A stretch of 64,000 nucleotides of DNA from Sycon ciliatum (GCF_964019385.1 NC_088647.1:7960179-8024178), one strand, 5' to 3'. Positions 1-30,059 are shown, counted from the stretch's first letter. Made by a program: numbers and translations. Notes: generated by a model from the letters alone, not told the origin.

Positions 1-1935
1 TAGGTGTCTTTGCTGCTTCTTTCCCTTCATCGGTAGGGTTGTGCTTGAATAGTACAAGTGCTTGAAGTAAAATAAAATAAATTGAACATGTGGAACATAA
101 AATCTAATCAAGCATCAGTACATGTGTTAGAGAACATGCAAAACTCATGTACCTCTCGTCCACCACACAGTTCCAGGACAGACGTCTTCTTTCTCACAAC
201 CAACAACCGTAGCACTGGGTTACTACTGACTGATTTTCTATCATGAAACAGAACATTAGTAGGATAATACAATAAGATGATGGGTGAAAACCATAATGCA
301 TAGGGCGAGCAGAGATCGGAGATCGTGCAAAATGGTGCAAACAGAACATGGCAAAGCAGGCAAGTCACTTGTCCGAGGTCATCACACAGATGGCAGACAA
401 GGTGCTTCCACCCAACTACTTTGAAGTAAATCTATTGCAATGTTGACATTGCAATGCAACTTCCTTGTGCACAGGCACACTTGGCAGTTTAGATCACGTT
501 CCAACGCCCTAATAATAGAAATCACTAAGGGGGCACAATGCAATCATCGCACAAGCAGCATGTACCATTGCGGTAGTCTGTAACAAGGCCTGACCTCATG
601 CCTCCACATCAACAAACCACACAAAGCTGTTCCTGCTCTAGCAACTAAGCACACACGAAGCAATGCATATGTCACCAACAGCACGATTATACTTCACATG
701 TATTGCGAATTTCAACTTCAAAGGACATGAAATCACAATGATCACAAAGTTTATGGAATCAGGAGGACCATCTGTGTTCAACGAACACATACACACATGC
801 TGTATTGCACACACACATGTACACATGTGCGTGCACCCCCACCCCATCCTACAGACACGCGCGTGCAGCGCGCACATCCATACACATGTGCATGGACCCC
901 CCCCCCCCCCCCGACACACACACACTCCTACCCATACACATGTGCGTAGGACCCCCCCCCCCCCCCACACACACACGTGTGCACAGACGAATACACAAAC
1001 ACACACGCACGAACACACACAAGATACGTGTAGGTGTACATGGTCTTCCTGGTGCAGATACTGGGCCAGCACAATGGAAAATACCTCCATCAAGATGCTT
1101 GATCAAGTGTTGTGATAATGGCACTGTTTGTTTGTTTTTACAAAGAAGTATGGGAAGGATTACAATGCGTTATAATTCATAATTGTTCTTTGCCTTGTAC
1201 TGTGCAGACCAGAATGCTTCACTATCAACTCCTGGCTTTCCATTGGAATGGTGTTCAGCTGCAGCGGCATCTGGTCCAGGGAGTTGCTGGATGGCTGCAC
1301 TGGCACAGGATGGGTTTGCATTGGTAATGCGATACGGCAGTCATTCCACATCATGAGCTACATGTTTATGTAATTTATATTGTCGCTCGTCCAGCAACGT
1401 CAAGGCTCTGCATGTAAACACAGGAGAACACCATAATAAAAAATACTACTCAGGGGGGATAATATTATAATTTTGGATTAGCAATTTCGTGACATTTATG
1501 AGTTCCTGTCTAAACCATGCCGTGATATTGATAGCTATCTGCTCACAAAGTAACTTGTATTGTAACAATACTCTGCCTAATCACTACCCTCCGCCAATTA
1601 TTAGATTCACACAATATTCACAACGTATGCAACACAATGCTGTCTATTGACACTACTTCGAACTGAAATGCTCACTACTCTTCTCCCGTTTTCAATTCCC
1701 TCTACCTTATGAATACTCTACATTACTGGTTTCGTTTCTACCCTTTCCATTGCTGCCAGCTCCCAGTCTTTTTCGATGCACAGCACCACCTTGAAATTTT
1801 TGTGATTTGATGTACACATACTTTGAAGTTGAAATTCGAACTACATGATCAGATTTTTGTTCCACATTTTCTATTTATTTTTACTTCAAGCACAACCCTA
1901 CCAATGAAGGGAAAGAAGCAGCAGAGAGACACCTA
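1..1935. mobile_element. Possible long-TIR DNA element (left end at or before window start)
   Basis: The first roughly 110 bases are repeated in inverted orientation at about 1825-1935. Both arms carry TAGGTGTCT at the outer end, then a GCTGCTTCTTTCCCTTCAT block, then GGTAGGGTTGTGCTTGAA followed by an A/T-rich stretch. A further inner piece of the right arm (about 1793-1830) matches 706-745 in inverted orientation, so the left arm may itself be interrupted by about 570 bases. No transposase was recognised inside. The left boundary lies at or before base 1, so no target duplication can be tested. Alternatively, the arms could be two independent copies of one repeat in opposite orientation. Confidence 0.5.
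780..1025. repeat. CA-rich and poly-C low-complexity tract
   Basis: The tract is a mix of CA/CAT dinucleotide runs and two C homopolymers (about 898-911 and 951-966). Open frames across it on both strands translate to His/Thr or Cys/Val repeats and are not genes. Confidence 0.9.
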
Positions 1936-2601
1936 CTGAGTCTAATGACTGCCACTGTCAGTTCTCAAACAAAAACAATTTTTGTCAAATTGAAAAATCT
2001 CACCTGTTAGTGTTGCTCACTAGCCACTAGTGACTAGAGTTGTTCGTCCACGAAATTTGCAATATAGCACTACGGTACCACCAAGAGTAGGTAAGTTGGC
2101 GTAGAACAACAGCTATGCAAAGCCATGTTCATCTCCTCTTCACTTTGGAAGGCAGTACAAGCACCCTTCATACCTCGACATTGCCTTGGAGTGGAAGCAA
2201 ATTCACCATGAGTTTTCCAATTCGCTACAATCGATCTCGGGGTGATGATCGTGTCTTCTTCATCACCACTGCAGCCTGGACAGCCTTCGGGAAGACATGT
2301 GTCACTCTCCTGCTCAACAGATTCCTACATCTAGATTTGGTTACCGTCAGGGAACGAAATAGAGCTGCAAAACACCAAAGTAATTGTTTTCTTCTATTCA
2401 ATTACACTGCTGAGCATGCACAGCATGGTGACAGCCAAGCAATTCGCACGTCATCAAGCCCAATTTCCAAATATGGAAGGTGTTATATATGAAATTTGAC
2501 ACGGTTCCTCTTCTCTGATCGGCTCGAGACATAGCTCATCGGAATCAGTGCCCAATTCCCCTTCGGATAAGCCATACTTATTTTTGGCGTTCAGTTTCCC
2601 T
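1936..2601. other. No recognised gene
   Basis: An open frame of 125 codons at 2115-2492 shows no motif I recognise, no splice context and ordinary composition. I see nothing else in this stretch. Confidence 0.4.
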
Positions 2602-3047
2602 TTAACCCTAGAACAGCCAACAGTGTCATTTGATGTACTGCCTCCGGAAACAAAAAACTTCGTGACTTTTTTTCACTAATTTTCGCTGTTGTTCTGTCGC
2701 TCTCTGTGTGGCTCTGTCGGCCTGAAGCACCAACAGATGACATTTCCAAACGGTAGGAAGGCATGATCCACATGATGGAAAGGCGCCAGTCATCGCAAGG
2801 CAAAGTTGTCGTGCTATAAACCAAGCGAAGCGACGACGTTTTGCATTGCTGTCCACCAGGCGCATTGCGAACAAAAACACTGCGCTCACTGCTCACCGTT
2901 GCTAGTTTTTGGTTCAGAATGAGAAAGAGCAGGACAATGGCACTGAGGAGCAAGAAGAGTGTGAACGGGACAGCAGTTAGCGTTTTGAAGTCTGCCTCAT
3001 CCTCAAAACACCCGCCAAAGTGCAAACAGGTCGGCAAGATGTCAAAA

Positions 3048-3055
3048 CTCCAAAC
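3048..3055. repeat. 8-bp target-site duplication, left copy (CTCCAAAC)
   Basis: CTCCAAAC directly precedes the hAT left TIR and is repeated exactly at 4143-4150 after the right TIR. An 8-bp duplication is the hAT signature. Confidence 0.9.
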
Positions 3056-4142
3056 TAGGGCCGAAACGATTAACCAATAACACTAACGATCGATTTATTG
3101 GTTTTACCGATTTTCCGAACAAGTTTTATACGTGTCATGTTGGACATCAGTACACAGCAAAATAAATTAAATTTGTTCAACTATGTACAGGTACGTACTG
3201 GTGAAAGATCCACACAGGCCAAAAAACGACCAAAATGAAATTTGCAACGTGATATGAGCAGTGTTCCTCTGCCATTAAACATCAATGATCAGTCCTCTGT
3301 CTTCTACAATGGAGAAGGGTCGACTAGAATCGACAATCCAGTCGATGGTCGACTCCGTCAACATGCCTGAGCGCCTGCTGTCGCACATTTCCAAGTTACC
3401 TGTGCCTAAAAACGACGTGACGTGCTTCGTTCCAGCACTGGTCGTCGCATTGTCACTGCGCTCAACATTGCTGGTAGTCGTTGTTGCTGTCGACTGGGTT
3501 GCTGGTCCTTTCCCTACCGCAGCGGCGTACTGGTCTTTATGAGCAGAAATCAGGTGCTGTAACCAGTTGGTTGTGCCGCTTTGACGGACAAACTCGCGGC
3601 TGCACAAATTGCATCTCGCTACGCTACCAGCTTCCTCGAAGTATGCCCAAACTGGCGATCTCTTGGTCCGACTAACTTTCGTTTTTACAGGCGGCAGCAT
3701 TGTCACTGCTCTCCTCGCCAAAAATCAAACTAACTGTAAGTTTTTGACAAGAACTGAACAAATTAGGAGGCCGGCAGCCACACTCACAGTTTCGCTACAA
3801 CCGAATTAATATGAAGCTTTCCGGTTGTTACACTTTCCGGTTACGCTGACTAGTGCAGTGAATGCGCGGGATGTAGATCTACGACTACGATCGAGTACCA
3901 AAAATGATCAAGCGCGCAGTGATTGTACGGACCTACGGCTTCATGCACGTGTACTTCGACGTTCATGTACTTGTGCGCATGACCTGATGACGCGCGTGCA
4001 TGATGCCATATGCATCGTCTGCATGTACTGACGTCGTGACGCTCTCGCACTGTACAGTCATAATCGTTATCGATCATAACGATTATCGATTTCATCCATA
4101 ACGAGTGATATACGAGTAATCGGTATAACCGTTTCGGCCCTA
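3056..4142 (-). mobile_element. hAT transposon, internally deleted
   Basis: The element starts TAGGGCCGAAACGATTA and ends with the inverted form of TAGGGCCGAAACGGTTA, a common hAT terminal motif, and is flanked by the perfect 8-bp duplication CTCCAAAC. It is 1,087 bp long. On the minus strand it keeps only the N-terminal part of a BED-finger transposase. The catalytic RNase H-like region and the hAT dimerisation domain are missing, so it is non-autonomous. It lies inside the piggyBac-like element and is therefore the younger insertion. Confidence 0.88.
3275..3721 (-). pseudogene. hAT transposase N-terminal fragment with BED zinc finger
   Basis: This minus-strand frame of 148 codons carries a BED-type finger at about residues 20-62: the W-x-Y-F start, a CNLC cysteine pair and the distal H-x4-H pair (HLISAH). 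Further on, the segment TESTIDWIVDSSRPFSIVED (about residues 122-141) matches the conserved hAT stretch after the BED finger, which in ZBED-like transposases leads into the catalytic core. The frame stops a few residues later, so about 450-500 residues of a typical hAT transposase are absent. A functional protein is unlikely; at most it could be a DNA-binding fragment. Confidence 0.8.
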
Positions 4143-4755
4143 CTCCAAACGCAAAGATGTGACCACTCGTCACTTTGCACAGCGCAGCAAAGATGAAAAG
4201 TTCAAAATCGAAGTCGTCGATCAATGGAAGATCTTGCCTTTTTCAGCTGCCTCCACTCCGATGTCTCCTTGGTAGCATAGGAGAATAGGCGAGATCTCGT
4301 CGCGGCAGTCGTGACGTTATGGGACGACTACAACGCGGAGAAAAATTCAAAATGTTCATGCTTTGCCTGTACGCGTCATTCCGGGGCATTCTCGAGAGCC
4401 AAGGTGATAACAAAGTACCAACGCCACCGCGGTCTCCACCTAGATTCTAGGGAAGGCACCAGTGTAAATCTCGTACTAGTAACAGCAAAGACGATCAGGG
4501 ACCCGGAGAAGCTGCTCCGTGACATGGGAGAATGCGTCGATCGACCTGCCACTTTGGTTGGTTCCAGCCGTGATGAATCGAGCGATGGCGACTCGGACTG
4601 AGACACTATTCCCATCAAATCGATCTTGTAGATATTGTACACATGTCCATTGAGCGTGGTGAAGTGTTTCTCTTCCAATAGAACACCTTTGTTGAGCACA
4701 GTAACTCCTTGAAAAGTCATGTGAAAAAGTCACGAAGTTTTTGTTTCCGGAGTAA

Positions 4756-5063
4756 GTATATGGATTCCCCCATGCCATAATTATGTGATCTGTAGTTCTT
4801 GTACTGCCGTACTAGATTTGTACCGCAGTTGTATGACCTAACGGCATGCTTGCTTGGCTTGGGAGAGTTTTCCGTGCTTCATGTGCTTTGCCTCTTCAGT
4901 TGTGTTTTCAGTTGTGTTTTCCTTCTCTTCAGATTTGCAAGTAGTACTATCTTTAGTTGTCTTGTAGACATTATCAGCTGTCTCCATCTTTGTGAAATGA
5001 ATTCCTTTTCACTCTTGGCGCAGAACCATCTAGGTAGACTGCGTGTCATTGACTAGCACAGTC
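4756..5063. other. No recognised gene
   Basis: The stretch is T-rich, with short repeats such as TCAGTTGTGTTTTC. I see no gene or element boundary in it. Confidence 0.4.
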
Positions 5064-5326
5064 CAGTGAAACCTGTCTAAGACGACCGCTCAAGGGACCT
5101 TCGAACCGTGGTCTTTGTTACCAGGCGGTCTCCTTACCCAGGGTCGTTTGGCTGGAAAGAGCATTCCTTGATTCTGGTTCTAGTGGTCTTGTAGGACAGG
5201 TGGTCGCCTTATCCGAGTGGTCGCCTTATCCGAGTGGTCGCCTTATACGAGTGGTCGCCTTGACAACGTGGTCGCCTTGACAACGTGGTCGCCTTATCCG
5301 AGTGGTCGCCTTGACAGGTTTTACTG
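5064..5326. mobile_element. pogo/Tigger-like MITE with internal 17-bp repeats
   Basis: The left end CAGTGAAACCTGTCTAAGAC mirrors the right end (…CCTTGACAGGTTTTACTG, followed by TA). The CAGTRAAACCT start and TA target are typical of non-autonomous pogo/Tigger derivatives. Inside, GTGGTCGCCTTATCCGA is tandemly repeated about six times with variants. Confidence 0.65.
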
Positions 5327-5397
5327 TATCTTGTTTGCACTGCGCAGATTCACACTGTCTTGGGAATGGATGTGTTCGCCCAAGTATAGACTACTAT

Positions 5398-5702
5398 CAA
5401 GAGTAGATAAACAAGAGTGTGCAACTCCGGATCTCTTCTGCACAATCTGCAGATACCCCCGCCCGCGGCGGAATTTTTTGTTGACGTCACCTTTTTTTCA
5501 GAAGAACGCGCATTTTGGACCAGAGCAGTGTGAGAGCACGTGCTGGGCACCGACTTTGTAATGTAAAGCCCGGCCAAGTGCACGAGGCAAAACTTTCCAA
5601 AAGACTCGCAGCGCGTGCATCGTCGAAAAGATTACGTCAACAAAAAATTCCGCCGCGGGCCGACCCATCTGCGAGTTGCACACTCTTGTTTATCTACTCT
5701 TG
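5398..5702. mobile_element. CAAGAG-ended MITE, copy 1
   Basis: Perfect 29-bp terminal inverted repeats begin CAAGAGTAGATAAACAAGAG (5398-5426 and 5674-5702). The inner arms also pair over the CCGCGGCGGAATTTTTTGTT segment. No coding capacity and no clear target duplication. Related copies lie at 7496-7909 and, much shorter, at 46757-46787 and 57230-57267. Confidence 0.75.
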
Positions 5703-6390
5703 CTTCTATGCATTGGTTACTTACCTGCTTTGGATGGATAACCTCGCAACTACACAGTTCCCGTGAATGGATAACTGCTTCCGTATTTTACCAATAATTA
5801 TAAGTCGATCCGGTTACAAGCCGATTCCTGTGCTTAGGGCCTTGATTTCCCTGTTCAATGGCATTCAAACCCTGATTGCAAGTCGACGACTCCCCTTTTT
5901 TTAGCTTATGTTATACCATATGTCTGCACCTTTAAAGCCACGGAGGTATATTCGATTATAAAGCCAGTCTCAGTTATCAGGCCATGGGCGTCATAAATGA
6001 AATGGCATATGAAGTATGTTTTGTAAAAATGAAGGAATAAGCACTACACTACCACACTTACCGCCCAGCAGGAAGGGTGAACAAGTGGATTTAGATTGAA
6101 ATTTCTGTGAACTTTGATTTTTATGGCATGGCGCAGTGGGTGAGTCATTTTGCATCTAAAATAACTAGGAAAGCAGGCGTGTTTCGAATATAAGGCCATG
6201 GCTTTAAAGGCGCTGACATACGGTAAAAGGCCGGATAATATATGGCAACTTCATACATTGCATGCATCGCTACCCAGTTCTGGAATTATCAATACACTTT
6301 GTCAGCGGAGGACAATGCCCAGGAAGCAAATTGCTACCAGTAAAACAGTGCGAGGTGATCTAGATTTCAAACTGATTATGGTTTATATTA
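5703..6390. other. No recognised gene
   Basis: The stretch is unique-looking DNA with scattered variants of the phrase 'ataaggccatgg' (5975-5990, 6190-6200). I see no exon or element ends. Confidence 0.35.
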
Positions 6391-6630
6391 AAGGCAGGCA
6401 GGCATAGTGGGATGGTCTAAGACTAAGACCATGATTGAGAAACAGAGGGTACCAGGTTCAATTCCTGCTTGAAAGCGGACGGATTTTTCCAGCCGTGCTG
6501 CAACCCGCAAATAAGAAACATGGGTGCAGTGAATGGGACTTTCGGTCTTTGACCACTTTACTGGTGGGCTGATCTACTCACCTCGCACCGCTTTAGGAGA
6601 TGTATCTGCGCCTTAGATCTTGGCAGGGTG
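6391..6630 (+). mobile_element. SINE-1 copy (tRNA-derived), diverged
   Basis: The head GGCAGGCATAGTGGGATGG and a B-box-like GGTTCAATTCC are followed by the same body as the copy at 25463-25780 (TTTTTCCAGCCGTGCTGC). The 3' part is diverged and the tail is not clear. Confidence 0.6.
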
Positions 6631-6915
6631 GTGGCGTTCCTATGGATACTGCAAACTCAGTCTAACTCAGTCTCAGGGGATCTGTGACATTTTTTCAATG
6701 GTTTAGTGTAGAAGCCGCCAGCTGAAGAGCCAGGTCCGGCTATATCCAGCAGGGCTCTGGAATCAGAGCCTGCTCCAGAGCCAAGTCAACATGGGGAGTA
6801 GCGATCTGGTGGAGAGGGTGTGTGGACCTGATTGAAAGAAATCATTGCGGCCTGGTACGCATTTGCCTGACAGTGATTAGGTTCCTTTGGTCAGCATGTA
6901 CGTATATTTTAACTA

Positions 6916-7918
6916 CAGTAAAACCTGTAACTAACGACCACCCTTTGGGGCCAGAAAAAAACAGTCTTTAGTTAGAGGTTTGTACCACGTGACCATATAC
7001 TTGTAAGGATCCCATCTCCGATAGGTACATGTATGTCGAAATGCAGCTAACACAATTCCCCACCACCTGCGCACTGTCATTTCTCCTTTGAGAAGTAACA
7101 TCGATCATAGAGCGGTTTCGATGCGCTCTCCAAGACGTTTCCTATCATGTTTGCTCATGACAACACTTGAAACTATGACAGGTGCAGTGCAGCTCACAGT
7201 CAAAATGAGCCTGCGTTCATTTGTTCACCTATAGTATCGAAAGAGTCCATTCAGGACTATAGAAATTCATCAAAATTTCGAAGAAGCTTAGAACAACCTT
7301 TGATTTCTTGCATCGCGATCGTCAGTTATGGGTCAAAAATTGACAATGGGACAAGACAAGGCGGCCGCTGGTCGCGCTCAGCAGGTAGTTGCTAGTCACA
7401 GTGCGTTTTGAATGTGAGACCGTCCGTGCCTAGCGAAGTAGTCTGCAGTACCAGGCTGGTCGCTAGTCACGTTGGTCTTTAGTTACAGGTTTTACCAAGA
7501 GTACATAAACCAGAGTGTGCAACTTGGGATGGTTCCTGTGGGAGCTTAATTCGTGCACTACGTCATTTCTGACGGCATGGTAAGCCACAGGTACGGTGAA
7601 AAGTTGCGTCACCAGTCGCGGTGGCGCAGTTCACTGAGTTTGTCCTGATTTCGGTTTTTTGAGACGGATAGCCTGGTGACTTTACTTGTCGGTGGATGTA
7701 CAGCGTACACAGTCACACAAAACACCGAAATCCTGAAACAGGACGTCTAAAATCAAGCAAACTTGGCTGATTTCCGGGCTATGAAACATGAAAATTTGAG
7801 CTGTACGCAAGTCGCGGCTTGGCTGACCTCATCAGGGTGACGCAGTGCACGAACTGCGCTGTTTCAGATCAGATATGCACAGTTGCACACTCTGGTTTAT
7901 GTACTCTTGTTACTACTG
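6916..7918. mobile_element. pogo/Tigger-like element, split by a nested MITE
   Basis: The left end is TA-CAGTAAAACCTGTAACTAACGACCACC. The right end reads GTCTTTAGTTACAGGTTTTAC up to 7495, then resumes as TACTG-TA after the nested CAAGAG element. Internal phrases (CTTTGGGGCCAGA, GACCGTCCGTGCCT, TACCAGGCTGGTCGCTAGTCAC) are shared with the shorter copy at 33217-33402. No transposase found. Confidence 0.65.
7496..7909. mobile_element. CAAGAG-ended MITE, copy 2 (nested)
   Basis: The 29-bp inverted ends CAAGAGTACATAAACCAGAG… and …CTCTGGTTTATGTACTCTTG differ from copy 1 by a few bases. It sits inside the right TIR of the pogo-like element, which dates it as the later insertion. Confidence 0.75.
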
Positions 7919-7997
7919 TACTAGTAAGCTAATTTAAGTCAGTGTGTCCCTGCCTCTAAATGTGGTGCGAGGCTAAGCAGTGACCAACTGACCTCCA

Positions 7998-8282
7998 ATC
8001 ATAGAACAGACAGTCCCTGACGGTTCCTATCCTAGAACAGACAGTCCCTGACGGTTCCTATCCTAGAACAGACAGTCCCTGACGGTTCCTATCCTAGAAC
8101 AGACAATTCCTATCCTAGAACAGACAATTCCTATCCTAGAACAGACAATTCCTATCCTAGAACAGGCAATTCCTATCCTAGAACAGACAATTCCTATCCT
8201 AGAACAGACAATTCCTATCCTAGAACAGACAATTCCTATCCTAGAACAGGCAATTCCTATCCTAGAACAGGCAATTCCTGAC
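7998..8282. repeat. Minisatellite, 31-bp and 21-bp units
   Basis: Three to four units of CCTAGAACAGACAGTCCCTG plus ACGGTTCCTAT are followed by about eight shortened 21-bp units (CCTAGAACAGACAATTCCTA-T). The short unit is the long one minus an internal 10-bp segment. Confidence 0.9.
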
Positions 8283-8521
8283 GATGGACCAGGCCCGAAA
8301 AATCAGTGCAATAATATAAATTCGTTGAATCACATTGAAGAGACCGTTTTGGAGTGGAGGGGTGAGGTTTCATACATGTCGAACAGACAGTGTCAGGGAC
8401 TGACATTCTAGAGTCCTCTCAGCTAATCGTTTTTATCCACTGAGGAAAGCAAGTTCATGTATATCATACCCACAAGTAATGTTATCCTTTGGTTGATTTT
8501 CTCTGTGTTGATTATCTGCAG

Positions 8522-26549
<18,028 letters not shown>

Positions 26550-27689
26550 CTACTTGCCATATCGCCGATTTTCTGATTGCGTTTCCATGGCGACTACAGG
26601 TGGTGACGTACATTCTGCTTAGCTCCGTGATCTGGTGATCATGGTGATCATGGTGATAGAGAAGGTCGATCACTGCAGTCGTGCAGACCAATCCCGAAAA
26701 GATTGTCTGGGTTCGTGAAAGGGGGCACGCGTGCAAGCCAGCACGTGTGAAGTGCATCGTTTTGTATTCAGTTTGTGTGTGTCAGCTCATAGGAGAGAGA
26801 GACTTTTGCTCGCCGAGCTGAAGCGAAAGGATTTGATGGAGTACTGCCAGCAGCTAGTCAAAGGACCTTCGGTACCTTAGGCAGACCCTGACGGAGTTTG
26901 GAGGCCAGCTAGCTCTCGGTGAGGAGAGAAACATTCGCGTGGCGATCGACTCTCCGTAAAAAATGCAAGCTACATAGCGTCGACATACTGCAACAGCTAC
27001 GATTTCAGCTAACTTCTCGATCTGCTGCTTCACAAAGTTCAACTATTTACAAGTCCTGACTGTTGTAGTCTGAAGCTGGAGTCTCATCGCCCACCTACAG
27101 GTAGCTTTTGGAGCTGATGGATTTCCCGACTTGGACTCCTTCCGCAAACTCTCGCAACATTACTACAGTGTTTGCTGTGTTTCCGCACGCTCGTGTCGAC
27201 ATGTCATCTATACTGTACATGTATCGGGTCGCGGAGGAGCTGGACGACCTCCGCTGAATCCAGGTTTCCGAAATACTGCCGTCGTCTTCGTTATTGTCGC
27301 TGGTGACATTCTCCACTTGCAGGACGTGCGCATAGTTGTCGTCCCGGGGGTAAAGACTATGTTGTCTTTCGAAATAGTTCTTCATCACGCGCGAATGATG
27401 TTTCTCATCATGAACTCGTTCCGACGGTGTTTTATTTTTATTTTTATTTTTTATTTTTTACTAAGTACACAACCTACTCGTCAGAAGGGGAGAAGACAAC
27501 AGAGTATACAATGACAAAACAGCAGGGAGAGTAGGGGCTGCAAAGCAAGCCTGTGCTGGTGAGGCAAGCCCACAACACCGACCTATGGTCTCGGCGTTAA
27601 CGTGAGCTTGCGCACCATAGCCTAAAAGAGGGGGGTGATTTAGTGCGATAAAGACAGAGAAGGTGAGGTAGAATGGATGAGGAGAAAGA
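26550..27689. other. Region downstream of gene A; one uncertain minus-strand frame
   Basis: No clear AATAAA was seen for gene A. On the minus strand, 27095-27388 is open for about 97 codons, rich in Ser, Asp, Glu and Asn and ending SISSKSYL-stop. It could be a last exon of a minus-strand gene, but no upstream exon was found. The plus-strand frame over the same bases looks like a shadow. Confidence 0.3.
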
Positions 27690-27890
<201 letters not shown>

Positions 27891-28020
27891 GGGGGTGGGG
27901 GGTGGGGGTGGAGAGAGAACAAGAAGAGAGAAAAATAGATTCAAAGGCAGTTCAGATGCAGTGAACATCATGCAATGCTTGGGGGGGGGGGAGCTTCAGG
28001 ATGGAAATAGTTCTGAACTG

Positions 28021-28990
28021 TTAGAGGGAGTCTGTGGCCCAAAGCCACTGGCTTCGGCGAAGATGGTAGTGGACGTTCGCTTTGAAGGATTGTAGGCCCT
28101 TAGGAGATGGTGGTTTGGTGAAGAGGGAGGATGGCAGCGCATTCCAGATGTTGATGATGTTGTATGGAAAGGCGCGTCTTAGGTAGTTAGGAGCGCCTGG
28201 AGGGAGAACATTTTCCAGTTGGAAGGGGTGTGAAGCAGACTGTTGGCATTGTCTCCGGGTTACAGGTGCGGCATGGTGGACGACGAGAGGGGGGACCATG
28301 GATCTCAGCAGAGGAGGACCTGGTTGGCCCAGCAGCTTGTAGACGAAAGTCAGTGCCGCCACTGTCCGTCGGGCCTCTAGGCTCTGTAGCAAGATGTTGG
28401 GTCCCAGGATGTGGAGGGCACGCCTCTGCACTCTGTTAAGGTGTTCAAGGTTAGTGGGAGCAGCTCCCATCCAGACAAGGGGAGCGTACTCGAGCAGGGG
28501 CCGGACGAAGCCGTGATACACGGCCAGCATGCCACGGCAGTCCAGAACACGAGCAGCTCTACGTAGGAGGCCAAGACGTGAGTTTGCCCTGGCAGCAACT
28601 GACCGGAGATGGGCGGAAAAGGATAGCTTGGAGTCAACCATAACTCCGAGGAGCTTGAGGTGTGGCTGTTGTGGGATGACCTCCCCTCCAAAGTGTATTG
28701 CGGGGACAGGCCAAGGCTGCTGTCGATGGCAGGAGATTCGTAGGAGCTGCGACTTGGATGGTTCAAACTTAACATGCCACTTTGTTCCCCATGCATGTAA
28801 CGCATTAACGGAAGCTTGAAGACTGTCAGCTTGGTGTATGGCATCATCGCGTGTATTGACGCAGGCATACAGCGTGGTGTCGTCTGCAAATGTTCCCATT
28901 TCAGACCCTGGAGCCAGACAGCTATCAGCATCATTTGTGTGACACGGCGATGGTCTTTGGTGGGGCACTGGCTTGGCGAAAACGATATCT
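28021..28990 (-). mobile_element. 5'-truncated LINE, reverse transcriptase C-terminal half
   Basis: The minus-strand frame 28021-28968 (315 codons) begins near the palm motif FADDTTLYA (about residues 27-35). It continues through LKLLGVMVDSKLSFSAHL, the LVWMGAAPTNLEHLNRVQRR thumb region, and ends with IINIWNALPSSLF … LQSFKANVHYHL. These are standard features of the CR1/jockey-like non-LTR clade. The endonuclease and the N-terminal half of the RT are missing, and the reading shifts frame near 28970. The copy at 30060-30867 ends in the same family of residues (WLWA-DSL) in the opposite orientation. Confidence 0.88.
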
Positions 28991-29689
28991 TCTTGTGCAA
29001 TATAACATTGATCGGCTGCAGATGAGTACAGTCACTTCGTGGTTGGTCCTATAGGAGGGCAGCGGCCAGGAAAGAGGCAGGACTCATCGAAAACGAAGCG
29101 CTCGCAACAAACAATAGCACTCGAAATATCTCGTAAGATTTAGGGCCTATCGCTTTGAGCCAAAGCGCTCACAGCCTTGCCTACTTTATCAAAGTGAGCT
29201 CTACATGTTCGTTGACCTCTTCACACTACCCAGAAGAGCGAAACAAGGATTATGTCTTAGCATTTCAACTCCAACAGCAGACCATTACCAGTGCGAGAGA
29301 GAAAACTACAAAGGGCTTTGCTTTCTGTCGCATCGTCTCTTTTGCATGCAACTAACGAGAAAACCGTGTACTTACCCTCCCATTCACACGCGAACTATCA
29401 AACACGTCCTGTGCTGCATGCTGATCAGGTAGTGCCATGTATGTGTTGGACAGTGTACTCTCAGGTGACATGCCCCCTTTCGAACCCAGACAATCTTTTC
29501 GGGATTGGTCTATTCACTCTATTGTGTCATTTTCAGTTGTCTTATTGTATTCACGAGGTGAAAGAAGCGCTGTGTTCAATGCTGTTAGTGCCGTGAACTG
29601 TTTATTAGTAGTCCTCGCCGTTGTGTACTGGGACGTGACACCGACAGGGGAAAGCTGGAGTGCGGAGACGTTAGCTGGCAAGCCGCGAA

Positions 29690-29866
29690 AATCGTGACGA
29701 ACCAAGTGCTGAAATCTTGGTTGGGACAAATCAAACGTTCAGCATTTACCTCAACCAAGGACCATGCCGTTTGCTCTGTCCACTTCCTGAAGATGGATGC
29801 GCTGCCTGCTGGAGACTCTCCTATCTCTCGTAACATCTTCTGAAGCCAGGTGAGACGTCGGGTATA
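29690..29866 (+). pseudogene. Possible THAP-domain fragment
   Basis: The plus-strand reading gives LKSWLGQIKRSAFTSTKDHA then VCSVHF, matching the second half of a THAP zinc finger (W-x-x-x-I-x-R … V-C-S-x-H-F). The frame stops about 25 residues later at 29866. The first CxxC half was not identified. THAP domains occur in P-element-type transposases and host DNA-binding proteins; which this is cannot be told. Confidence 0.4.
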
Positions 29867-30059
29867 GCGGAGATTAGCGAACGAAATGATGTCGTATGTT
29901 TTGAAATGTTTGCTGAAATCATCGCTGTGCAGGGGGGGGGGGGGGAGGGGTTGCTCAGTCTGAATGAGTGCTTCAAAGAAATTCGTGATTATTTTGCCCA
30001 CGTTAGCAGACATAAACACAGTATGTCTTTGTCCACAATCCGCAGACACGTTTGACACC

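Larger units (their letters stand above)
2602..4755. mobile_element. piggyBac-like element, degraded
   Basis: The left end reads TTAA followed by CCCTAGAACAGCC, the target site plus terminal triplet-rich start typical of piggyBac transposons. About 40 bases inside it, a roughly 32-bp subterminal segment (2642-2676, core CGGAAACAAAAAACTTCGTG) recurs inverted at 4721-4752. The matching right terminus (GGG-TTAA) is not visible, so that end is lost or diverged. A hAT element is inserted inside. No piggyBac transposase motif could be read. Confidence 0.4.

Noticed and set aside
1208..1323. Possible exon with four cysteines (ECFTINSWLSIGMVF…) between good splice sites
   Set aside because: It lies between the inverted arms of the 1-1935 repeat, has phase 2 in and 1 out, and no partner exon was found. 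Not strong enough to add to gene A.
7998..8282. Regular spacing resembling a CRISPR array
   Set aside because: Units are contiguous tandem copies without unique spacers, in clearly eukaryotic DNA.
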